Origin: Fomitopsis serialis
Lineage: Eukaryota; Basidiomycota; Agaricomycetes; Polyporales; Fomitopsidaceae
Length of the DNA: 64,000 nucleotides
Reading direction: 5' to 3'
Assembly (NCBI RefSeq): GCF_022376445.1
Contig: NW_025955087.1
Span: forward strand, 57,275-121,274
The position numbers and the translations under genes were made by a program. Shown here in pieces: positions 12,003 through 21,979 of this stretch; within the stretch, counting starts at the first letter, position 1; each line of letters opens with the position of its first letter. The notes below the pieces were generated by a model. The model did not search any database. It was given only the letters and a program-made list of their open reading frames with translations, and was not told where the DNA came from.

Positions 12003-14329
12003 ATGGATGCAACGGTGCCGGTCATGCTCAACTCGGAGCTCGCCTCAGAGATGGTGAAGCTTCTCGGCGACGAACTGAAGAGGACTCGGGGGAAGCTCCA
12101 GGCCGCAGAAGAGGTACGTCTTCAGACTACGTTCTCCGCATCTAGGCTCGGCGCGCTCATACTCATCGCTTACAGGAGCTGGAGAGAACGCGCAACGCGC
12201 AAGAGCCCGCGGCGGGTCGCGAAGAGCTTGGGGAATGTTGCGCGGCCATGCTCCGCGCACTACACCCCGATTTTATGCTGCCCCTCGTCGGACACTCCGG
12301 ACGCGAGATGGTGGTGCATGCTAAATCTCGGCTGAAGTCCCTCCGAGACGAGTTGCAGGCGGAGCGTGGACGGGCTGCGGGCGAAGGGGACGTGAGTCCG
12401 ACTGCTCTTATTTATGCACGGCCCCAGTTTGCTGAGATGCTAGTTCAGGACGAGGCGGTGAACGCTCTGCAAGCGCGGGTCGAACAACTCGTGCAGGAGA
12501 AGGAGCAGATCTTAAAAGAGAAACAGCATATCACCGCGGTGCGTCTGCTCATTCCCGTCCCACCCTTCGTGGATCTGATCATCTGAACAGCATTTGAGGG
12601 GGGCTAACACGGAGCTGGAGAACGAAGTCGCCGAGATACGCGAAGCGACGCGTGTGCGGGACGAAGAGATCAAGAAGAAAACCGAGACAATCACTACTCT
12701 GCAAGGCAGACTGTCTGAGAAGGATGACGAGCTGCGTTCATGCGAAGAGATTGTGAAGGAGAATCAGGATACCGTTGCAGTAGGTCATATTCATTGCGAT
12801 GTCGTTTCCTATCTCCACTGACGTTGTCACTCGCACAACCAGTGCCTTACTGATGCTAACTCTCGGCTGGAGAGCGAGGTCGAAGAGTTGCGCGAGGCGT
12901 TACTAGCTCAAGACGACCAGAAGAGGCGGATACTCGCGTCTCTGAAAGCAAAGCTCCAGAAGAAGGAAGAAGAAGTGCGTGCGTGCGAGGAGAGTAAGAA
13001 GAGCATAGAGACCGAGAGAGATCAGGCTCGCGCTGTAAAGGGCAAAGCTATCAGCGCTCTGAAGGCGCGCACCGAGGCATTGAAAACCCTTACGAACGTG
13101 AGACAGTTGCTCCACGACCAGGAACAGTACTGATTTTGTTTGATAGGAAAGAGACGAACTGAAATCCATGAGCGAGAAGTACAAGGCGGACGTAGAGAAG
13201 GCTGAACAATTAGCCTGGTACTATGGATGGGCCGGCCAGGCAAGCTAACGAACGTCCATATTTGAGGATGACCATATACTCACTTCAGCGACGACAGTTC
13301 GATAAATTCTTAAAGTTCATGCAAGCTCTTCCTGAACCTACTGACGTGCTACCTACCGGCGACAAGATTCGACCATGCATAACGACTGTGCACATTGGCG
13401 CTACCCCACGCGTATCGGAGGTAAGCCATCAGTGTCCCCCGATTTTCTGAGTCGCCTGACCGTGCTATTGCTTGGGTAGATCATCTGTCAGCTCTAGTTA
13501 GTCTACATTGATCCAGTTCGTCGCGACTTGCTGACAGATCTACAGTGAATCTGACGCCGTTCTGTACCTGCCGGACTTGCCTCTGTGGGCGCCGAACTCC
13601 GGAAACGGGATTGCCGTCGTGCATGTCTACGAATACAACGCAAATGAAGAGACACCCAAGTCGAGATGGACGCTCAACAATATGGGCAACGATCTGCACG
13701 AACAGGTCCGCGAGCTATTCTATAGGGACGAAGACGGGAGCGTGCGCTATGCGGGGACGTACAAGCTCCACCGGGGGCCGGTCCTCATGGGCGTGCCGGA
13801 CCTTGCTAACCTCAACATGAAGGTCGGTGCACACATATTTCTCATTGGCGTCCACATGCTCAACTAGAGGTTCATAGCCAAACGCCGCGAAGATGCTGGC
13901 GCGCCGAACTCTGGCACCATCCGATCAAAGTCAATCTGTGTTCAAAGCGACGGAGGGTGCATATGCGATGGGCCTGCTGCCCGTCGGATTAATCGGTTTA
14001 CAATGCTTGGGCTACAAGACTGGCTTCGATGATCGTCTCCGAGAGTACGTACCTAGGCCTCTGGAATCCCGGGCGCGGAACGGTCGCATCCCTCTCCTAC
14101 CACCACACCCGAGCCTAAGCCTGTGGTCAACAGGGACTTGTCAGCGAAGCGCAAAGTCGAGACAGGCACGATCGTGGATCCACGGAAGAGGGTGAAAGCA
14201 GTCGCGGATCAGGCAGCAACAACGGCGCCAAAATCAGTGGTCAGAACAGCACCGAAGACGGCGGCGAGAAGGGTGGCAAAGGCAAAATCGAGAGCAAAGG
14301 CGGTCAGATTTGTGATAAAATGCGAGTAA
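12003..14329 (+). CDS. CCD3: type II coiled-coil/DUF protein, about 562 aa, C-terminal frame break
   Basis: Nine exons: 12003-12113, 12176-12391, 12449-12538, 12591-12779, 12843-13097, 13147-13239, 13289-13420, 13538-13822, 13878 onward. The intron after 13239 uses a GC donor (CAG then GCAAGC); the others are GT-AG. Leader MDATVPVMLNSELASEMVKL, coiled coil in exons 2-6, and C-terminal domain (LPLWAP, ELFYRD, RYAGTYKLHRGP, GVPDLANL, GAYAMGLLPVGLIGLQCLGY, GFDDRLRE) all match CCD2 exon for exon. In the last exon the open frame ends at 14195, but the basic tail homologous to that of CCD2 (LSAKRKVETG, DPRKRVKA) lies in another frame ending at 14329. Either one base is missing near 14045-14115 or a short extra intron with a weak donor at about 14048 is removed. 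Function unknown; probably nuclear from its tail. Confidence 0.8.
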
Positions 14330-14592
14330 TCCAATGTTCTGTCGTCTATATTTCCTGTAACGACAGACTTGGTCGCCATTTCCCCATAGTATGCACATTG
14401 ATTAATACTTACGGTGGTCCACAATGGATTGGTTGTGCCCAGTCTGAAGCCGCGATATGCGATGTGGATTGACTGTGCTCGCAAGCCCAGGAGGAAAGCG
14501 CGGTTCAATGTGACTTGTCAAGCAAGATGTTAGACTCGGACTCAAGCCGACTCTACTCTGTGATTCGCAGGCGACTGAGCAGGAGTACATAC

Positions 14593-14752
14593 ATGGTATT
14601 CTAAGCGAAGCGAGGCACGAGCGTCGCGTAGAAGTGAGTCTACGCACGCAGGAGGAGATTTAGGCGCGCATCGCTCTCCTCTGCGCGCCCACTCGGACGA
14701 CCGCTCTCGAAGGCTCCGCGGCCGCTACGCCCTTCGAATAGCTCTCGTTTTC
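14593..14752. repeat. 160-bp direct repeat R160, copy 1
   Basis: An exact second copy lies at 15996-16155. The unit contains two perfect inverted repeats: GCGTAGA ... TCTACGC and GGCGCGCA ... TGCGCGCC, each with a short loop, so it can fold into two GC-rich hairpins. No open frame of note. Confidence 0.95.
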
Positions 14753-15061
14753 TTCCACTAGACTACACCACTTGTAGCTTACAGGAAGGGACTATGGTAC
14801 AACCTTCGCTCATCAATCCCGATAGCGACGAAGAGCCGGATTATGTGAGCAACGACCAAATGATTGTACCACTCACAAATGCGTGGAGGATGGTCAACAC
14901 AGAGTCGTAGTCTCTGTCTCGCAAGCTCGTCCGACATGAGCATCCAGCTGAGCGAGCAGCGGTTGCCATTGTGGACTGTCTGACTCCGAGTCCTTCGACC
15001 GCCGCCCAGTGCTCCGTCACCAGCGCTCTCGCTCACTGGTCGCCGGGCGGGACCAACCCGC

Positions 15062-15540
15062 TGAGTTTCTTTCATGCTGGATGCAACACGCTTACACTGG
15101 CTCGCGTCGGCACGAGCATCGCTAGCTCGTGTCATGCACACGCGAGTCAGGCTGGAGGCAACATGCTTACACTGGACGCAGTATGCTTCACTGGCTCGTG
15201 TCAGCACGAGCTCATAGCCAGCGAGTGTCACACACGAGTCAGGCTGGACGCAGCAGGCTTATACTGGCTCGCGTCAGCACGAGCTCATAGCCAGCGAGTG
15301 TCACACCGGGTCAGGCTGGACGCAGTATGCTACACCGGCTCGTGTCACACACGGGTCGGGCTGGACGCAGCACGCTTACACTGGCTCGTGTCGGCACGAG
15401 CATAACACGCTCGTGTCATTCACTGCACACGAGTCAGGAGCATGCAGCAGCAGCATGCTTACACTGGCACCGGCTCGTGTCGGCACGAGCGTAACGAACT
15501 CGTGTCATCCACTGCACACGAGTCAGGCTGGACGCACCGG
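15062..15540. repeat. Degenerate minisatellite with embedded hairpins
   Basis: About 480 bp in which segments such as GCTTACACTGGCTCGTGTC and CACGAGTCAGGCTGGACGCA recur imperfectly some six times with variable spacing. Several units contain a perfect inverted repeat GCTCGTG-TCGG-CACGAGC. Spacers and repeats both vary, so this is not a CRISPR array. Open frames through it are by-products of the repeat. Confidence 0.85.
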
Positions 15541-15785
15541 GTTCGATCAACTTCGATGAACACGACGCGGCACTGCTCCTCCTAGGGTCAGCGGAGCGAT
15601 GTTTGCTTCGCGGCGCCCATCCGGCGGGACTCTGCGAACCGGTTGATCAGCAATACGGGTCATTGGCGTCGTCAGTGTTGGACACTGGCTCACAGAGCAT
15701 GTACGACGAGGCTCGTCGGCTTCTGGACTGGGGGTAACGGCTTCGCCGCAACGCGCCGCCGTACTCGACGTCTTCATATTGGGTA

Positions 15786-15996
15786 TCGCGGCTCACCCGT
15801 TGCCCCTCAGGTCCAGGCACACTCTTCGAGTCGGGCAGCCCTGCGGGCTGCGCCCCACACCGCCAATCATTCCCCTCTCGCTCTCTTGCAACTGACCTGT
15901 CAAGCTCACTCAGTAATGAGGCGGGCTGCTGGTGCGCCTCGCTTCACACGTGACCGTCACATCTGCCACGCCGGTCATCGTATCCCAGTGCATAGA
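15786..15996. repeat. 211-bp direct repeat R211, copy 1, abutting R160 copy 2
   Basis: Identical over 211 bp to 16343-16553. Its last base is the first base of the second R160 copy at 15996-16155, so R211 and R160 are joined here but stand apart at their other copies. Confidence 0.95.
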
Positions 15997-16155
15997 TGGT
16001 ATTCTAAGCGAAGCGAGGCACGAGCGTCGCGTAGAAGTGAGTCTACGCACGCAGGAGGAGATTTAGGCGCGCATCGCTCTCCTCTGCGCGCCCACTCGGA
16101 CGACCGCTCTCGAAGGCTCCGCGGCCGCTACGCCCTTCGAATAGCTCTCGTTTTC
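15996..16155. repeat. 160-bp direct repeat R160, copy 2
   Basis: Exact copy of 14593-14752, in the same orientation, 1.4 kb apart. It directly follows R211 copy 1. Confidence 0.95.
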
Positions 16156-16213
16156 CCCACCCTCCACACCCTCTTCACGCAGCACACGCCGCCAAAAACC
16201 CAATGTGTGCTTT

Positions 16214-16267
16214 TTCTTTATATCTTTGTTTTGTTTTTGTTTTTGTCTTTGTTTTGTTTTGTTTTTG
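16214..16267. repeat. T/G-rich simple repeat, (TTTTG)n-like
   Basis: An imperfect run of TTTTG/TTTTTG units between R160 copy 2 and R211 copy 2. Low complexity; no coding meaning. Confidence 0.9.
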
Positions 16268-16342
16268 GCTCGACGTGTCTACCCTGCGGCCCAGCAGTGG
16301 CAACTTCGGGAGCGCAGGGCTGCGGTATCAACCCGCCCGCCC

Positions 16343-16553
16343 TCGCGGCTCACCCGTTGCCCCTCAGGTCCAGGCACACTCTTCGAGTCGGGCAGCCCTG
16401 CGGGCTGCGCCCCACACCGCCAATCATTCCCCTCTCGCTCTCTTGCAACTGACCTGTCAAGCTCACTCAGTAATGAGGCGGGCTGCTGGTGCGCCTCGCT
16501 TCACACGTGACCGTCACATCTGCCACGCCGGTCATCGTATCCCAGTGCATAGA
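16343..16553. repeat. 211-bp direct repeat R211, copy 2
   Basis: Identical to 15786-15996. It ends 190 bp upstream of the CCD4 start codon, so the repeat lies in the CCD4 promoter region. Confidence 0.95.
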
Positions 16554-16743
16554 CAGAACGCCACGCCACCCACGGCAAAACCTCGGCGAGTAGCTGTCGC
16601 ACGACCACCGCCGGCGCTACGTATTGGTTGCTCCAAACCTCCATTGTGTGAAACTCGTTCAACAACCTGCGAACGCATCTGTGTCCGTCTGAATTCTCCT
16701 GCAATCTGCATGGTTCTGTTGTCCTGGTGATGACTTAGGCATA

Positions 16744-18708
16744 ATGTCTTTCCCGACTGCAAGCCCAAAACTACAAGCAGAGTTCCTCCGCTTCTTGGAA
16801 CAGAGGCTCTCGAACGTGGAATCTCAGCTGAGTATCTCAGAGAAAGTGGGTTCATGTTCTTTCGCTTGGGCCCGGGGTCCTTAATGACTCGTATACAATG
16901 CTCAGGAAAGGGAGCAGCTGCGAGCCACACTGACGCAAACTGAGAAGAAGCTCGAGGTTTCCGATGCTGTGCGTCAATACGTCTTCGCATTCGTTGATAC
17001 TGATGTCGTATAAACGCAAACTTGAAGGCTTTGAGGGAACTGCGCAGGAATGCTGCTGCTATCGCAGAAGCACCGCATAAGGCACGTCTCTCGCCTTCTC
17101 TGTGATAACCTCGAGCATGTTGACCTGTGTCTACTCGCGGACTCGGACAGCCCGGCGATGTTGCAGTCAGGAATGAGGTGGGCACTCGAGGGAGTTTGTT
17201 TTCTGTACTACTCACTGACATTCTGTTCTGTGCTAGCTCGAGCGTATGTCACGTCCACTCTCCGAAGAAGAAGCGGTGAGTCGAGAGCGCTTGCCGGTAA
17301 ATCATGAGAGCAATACCGAAGTAAAGCGCTGAAGAGGAAGGTTCTCTAGGGCGTCTTTGCGCACCTCCAAGATAGCGGGCAAGTTCTGAATGAGACTATA
17401 GAGGAGATGCAGTCCACGGACATATTGGTATACCTTGTAAACTCATCAACCGGCCAGACGTACACTAACGATGAATATCAAATTTATCAGCTCGCGAGAT
17501 TGCGTACTGAAATGGTGGACGTGGAGAAAGCCCGTGCTGAGGCACTAGCTGATCGCGACACCGCGATTGCCGCTGAGAAGGAGTGTCGACAGCAGCTCAA
17601 AACAGTCACAGCGGAGCTGGCCGCAGCGAAGAAGGTAAGTTATTTCTGTTGAAATAATTTCTATGTGATCGCACACCAATCCTGCGACATGTACTAGACG
17701 TCATTGACACTGTCAAGCATACCCAACTCCGGCCAAGCTGGTACTTCTAGCGATTTGAAGTATGATGGTGGGAAAGCTGAGGTACTCACAGACCTACTGT
17801 GCCCTGGACAGCGCGAAGCTGAGATATAGCCTGCATAGTTCGTGGAATTCAATGACAAGATGCGAGCTTTACCTGGTCCTAACCAAATAATCGATTTGTC
17901 GAGCCTTGTGCCCGTCAGTCTCAAGGTAAGCGTCGAGATCATGATGTCCATAACCGTTGTCATCGATTACCGTTGTCATATAGACACTCAGTGATCAATC
18001 GAGGCTTGAGGAGCTCTATCTTTCAGATGTGCTCAATACCGAAGACGTCATGATTTTCGAAGGCCAGACCATAGTGTGGCTTCCCGGTTCTTGCCATGCC
18101 CTCCAGGTCGGTCCCATGTACCAGTACGATAACCGTGCTCGTGTCGACAACAAGTGGTCGGTGGGCCCTAGGATCCGGTCGATGGGCACGGTTGAGTTCT
18201 TTCATTCCTATATGAGCGAAATCTACTACGTCGGCACGTATCGGGCGGTGGAGGGTCCTCAAGACGTTCGGCTCACAGACATTGGAGATACATCTTTCGT
18301 GGTGAGCAGCGATTGTTGGCATCAAGAACACTGTCAATGACCTACATCGACGTCTCCCGTTTGTACCAGCGGAGCCCAGCGGATGGTTTTGCTACTTTGC
18401 TTGCGGTCAAGACCGCGTCCTTGGTACCGGAGAGAAATCATGTGGCCATGACCCTTCCCGAGATGTATCGGAAAGGCGTCATGAGATTGCAGGTCACCGG
18501 CCTTCAGTGTGTAGGCTTCAATCACCGCCTCGATGCAGAGTTGCACCGAAAGAGTCTGCCTCCGGATGAAGCCCTACCCGACAACGTCCCCGAGGCGAGT
18601 GGATCCACTTCGAAACGCAAACGGACTAGTCTATCGCCGAATGATGATTCCGATCTGGGGCAAGGGACAGATGAGCCGGCGCGCAAGGAAGCCAGAGTAG
18701 CAATGTAA
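16744..18708 (+). CDS. CCD4: type I coiled-coil/DUF protein, about 435-444 aa
   Basis: Exons: 16744-16845, 16906-16968, 17028-17081, 17151-17177, 17237-17275, 17350-17427, 17491-17634, 17698-17781, 17839-17925, 17984-18301, 18370-18708. The intron after 17081 has a GC donor (AAG then GCACGT). Leader MSFPTASPKLQAEFLRFLEQ; coiled coil through exon 7 (EKECRQQLKTVTAELAAAKK); a conserved KMRALPGP segment; then the C-terminal domain with LPGSCHALQVGP, KWSVGP, GTVEFFHS, YYVGTYRAVEGPQD, LPEMYRKGVM and GLQCVGFNHRLDAELH. The tail has KRKR and ends ARKEARVAM. The short 17151 exon (PGDVAVRNE) aligns with exon 4 of CCD1. A possible extra 12-nt exon inside 17276-17349 is not needed. Frame intact. Function unknown. 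Confidence 0.85.
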
Positions 18709-19465
18709 TGGGGGCGCTACGGTGGCCCTCGATGAAACGTACGTTCGTGCAGTGTAATGTGGATGTGTTGAAACCATGCAGATCCGTGCTGCATAAGCAC
18801 ACCTTGTATTGCGCGTTCACACTCCAGAGCTGTGTCTGTTGATTTGGGACACCGAGGTAAACGTTCTGTTTGAATGCATGTTGGTTGATCCTTCCAGTTG
18901 ATCCTTCCAGTTGACCGGGCTTTCCTCTCTGACACCGGCACCAGACAGCGATTTAGCCATGAACGCTTCGCATCGTTAGAACGGCTCACATGAGCAACTG
19001 CTAAACATCATGCATCACGACTCAGCTTTGTGATAGCTCGTATAAATTCTACTACACGCCGGGTCCGGAATCATCAATTGCATCTTCTCAACTGCTGGGA
19101 CAAATCGAACCCGAGGAGGATCCATCGTGTTGGCGTCAAACAGAGAAGCCAGGGAAGGACGACTGTAGACTATTCGGTGAGTTACGCATACAGTTGATAC
19201 AGTAGTAAGTTACTTAGCGGCGCTCCGACACTGCTGAGTCTGAGCGATCTTGTACCGAATGTGGGTGCATTTGTCAGCCGTGTAACTAAGCTATATGCGG
19301 CAATGGCGACACGGTGGCACGACTCCGAGTCCGAGTGTGGCCCGGGCCACAACCTGCGTCGCCACAGGCACTCGGCAGCCTGAGTCGCTTCAGTCAGTTC
19401 AAAGAACACCTCCTCTCGGACGTCGCCTCTGTCGAGACTTAGACTTGGAAAGTGCCGCCGCCGTC
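18709..19465. other. Intergenic between CCD4 and CCD5, 757 bp
   Basis: Contains a 13-bp tandem duplication (TTGATCCTTCCAG) near 18891-18916 and the upstream region of CCD5. No gene seen. Confidence 0.5.
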
Positions 19466-21673
19466 ATGTCCTTACCAACCGCAAGCCCCTGGCTGCAGGA
19501 AGAGTTCCAACAATTCCTGGAACAGAGATACACTAACGTGAAGTCACAACTGACTGCGTCGGAGAAAGTAAGTCTGATGCGGATGTTATTGCCGTTACGC
19601 TGTACTGACGCAGTTACGATGCTCAGGAAAAAGATGAATTGCGAGCAGCATTGACAGAAGCTGAGAAGAGGCTCGAAGCTTCCGCTACTATATGTCACTT
19701 CATGCTGTGTGTAGATTTGATACCCGATACTAGTATTCGTGTCCGTTGCATACACGTAGGAATTAAGTGAACTGCGAACTGCTGCTAGAGTGGCATCGAA
19801 TTTAGACGAGGCACGTCTCTGGCTCGCCCTTGTCTCCGTGCCGCTGACGGTGGTTCTCCGTTGCAGCTCCAGCGAGTCTCAAGTCTACTTGCCACCGAGC
19901 AGACCCGCCGAAATAAAGCAGTGAGTGTGCAATCTCTGGCTGTTGCTTCTCATCGTTGCTAAGTGGTGTTCCGAGGAACGTGCCACATTTGAGGTGGAGG
20001 CAAAGGTATTGATCTCGCTGCCTTTCGGCTATCGCGTATACCGTCTCATTGTTGAATTGCAGGTCAAGGCTCTCGCCGATGAATTGGCACAGAGCAAAAA
20101 TGCGCTTCAAGTGCTCGCGAAGGAAGGTTGTCAAGAATGTGCCAGGCAGCGCACAAAGATCGCACGGATAGAAGCAATCGTGGCCAGTCGGGATAATGAG
20201 GTGAAGATTTAATATTCGGGCGTGAAGAACTCTTATCAACGGTTGATGCTTCTCCATCTCATACAGATTGCGGCATTACGAGACGCCCGCGTTCGTGCAG
20301 CTGGACAGCGTGCAATAGCTGCTGCGGCCGAGACCAACTGTCGACAGCAGCTCAACAACGTGACAGCCGAGCTCGTTGCCGCGAAGAAGGTCGGCTTCCA
20401 CCGGAGCATCCGCCATGCCATCGCATGCTAACCATACGTCAGGAGGTGTCAAGGCTGTCAGCCACCGGCGACTCGGCGACCAAAGCTGGTGCATCCACCC
20501 AGATTCCGTATAGTAAGGGCACTCAGATGGTATTGTAGTGTATAATCCCGTTTATGTGCAGCAAATGCTGACGTCCTCCATGTGCTTAGTTCAGGAGCTT
20601 CATGGACCGTATGCGCGCACTGCCTGCTCCCCCGGTCACAGTTGATCTCTCCACCGTCTTACCGGTCAAGCTGCCGGTCAGTAACTTTTTCGTGATATTC
20701 GTTGTAGTTCACGCTGGATATCACCATGCTAGCCGGGGTCCCGCCGCGTGTCCGATTGTTTCCATGAGGGCATAAGCCAGTTTCCTAGGTTGACGGTGAA
20801 TGATGCCTGCATGTGGCTACCCGACTCGCAGCATGCATTGCGCGTTGTCCCGGGGTTTGGGTATGATTCCAGACCACGCTGCAGGAAATGGACGCCATAC
20901 GTACCCCGATCTGCGACGTATATACCAAAAGGAACGTTCGAGCTCTTTCATACTCATGACGATGACCTCTATTACGTCGGCACGTATAAGACGGTGGAGG
21001 GCCCGCGTGATATACACTTGAAAGTGATTGACACGCGGCTTCTCGCGGTGAGCATCACAACACGACCGTATCACTTCTACGTCACTCATAATATCGAATC
21101 GTATATGGAAGCAATTGGACGGGACAGTGGTGGTCGATGACTTAGAAGAGGCGCTCACGTGGCAAACGGCACCCAAAGCGCCCCCAACCAACGCGGTAGC
21201 AAGGACAATACCCGAGATGTACGAGATGGGCATCTTAAGGGTGCAGGTCATCGGTCTCCAGTGTGTCGGGTTTAACCATCGCCTGCATGAGGAGCTGCAC
21301 CCAAAAAGGATGCCTTCTGACGACACTTCGCGGAAATCCGACACTGACGTTCAGCGCCGACGGGGCTCCTCAGCCAAACGGCGCAGCGTGAGTTGGCTGG
21401 ATGCCCTCTCATCTGATGATAGTATAGTACTATCAGATGGGGAACCACCGAGTAAAAGGCAGCGCAGTCATACAGGAGCTGAGATGTCGGACCGTGACCC
21501 TTCGTCCTCGACTCTTTACCCAGGTTCGTATCACACTGATCGCGCGTCTACGTTACATGTCTAACTGACGATATCCCCCTCAGATCACTCGGTAGGCGGG
21601 CCTGCGTACGATTTGTGTCCTTTCTACATTCTTACGTGAGGCTTTCCTCCAGGATCCCGTAACACCGTCATAA
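19466..21673 (+). CDS. CCD5: type I coiled-coil/DUF protein, about 500 aa, one abnormal splice donor
   Basis: Exons: 19466-19567, 19627-19689, 19760-19810, 19867-19920, 19976-20005, 20063-20200, 20267-20389, 20443-20529, 20590-20676, 20733-21047, 21112-21523, 21584-21591, 21653-21673 (or a single last exon 21112-21564). The intron after 19810 has a GC donor identical in place to CCD4. After 19689 the expected donor reads ATATGT instead of GT; reading through gives a stop within about 30 codons, though a weak GTAGAT donor about 30 bp downstream restores frame. Leader MSLPTASPWLQEEFQQFLEQ, coiled coil, then WLPDSQHALRVVP, YDSRPR, GTFELFHTH, YYVGTYKTVEGPRD, PEMYEMGILRVQVIGLQCVG and FNHRLHEELH, with a tail containing SKRQRS. 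Function unknown. Confidence 0.8.
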
Positions 21674-21979
21674 GTACCATCCGGTGGCGCAGCGGACGTA
21701 CGTCGCTGGCACATCGGAACGTAGAGGGCGATGGACAGACCTGTTGTATCTCGTCGCTGTGTAACGCAAGTATGGATATGAACGCCGACCTTATGTCTCG
21801 GACCAGCAGTGTCGGGTCATGATAGTGAAACCATCGCGCTGCTGCAAAGGTTGCCAGTTTCTGGGATACCTCGGGGATCACCTAACTCACTAAAAAGCAC
21901 GTTCTTCATCGCACTACTGACAGCATCATGCATGCCGGTAATCAGATCGGTGAGAGGAACGTGCACTAGTACGCTCATA
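21674..21979. other. Intergenic, 306 bp
   Basis: Convergent 3' ends of CCD5 and the P450 gene. Nothing further seen. Confidence 0.6.

Noticed and set aside
15062..15540. CRISPR-like look of regularly recurring repeats
   Set aside because: Units vary in length and sequence, no constant-length unique spacers, eukaryotic context. It is a minisatellite.
15643..16730. Long plus-strand open frames (269 and 175 codons)
   Set aside because: They run through R160, R211 and the TTTTG repeat, and their shared peptide segments are just the duplicated R211 DNA.
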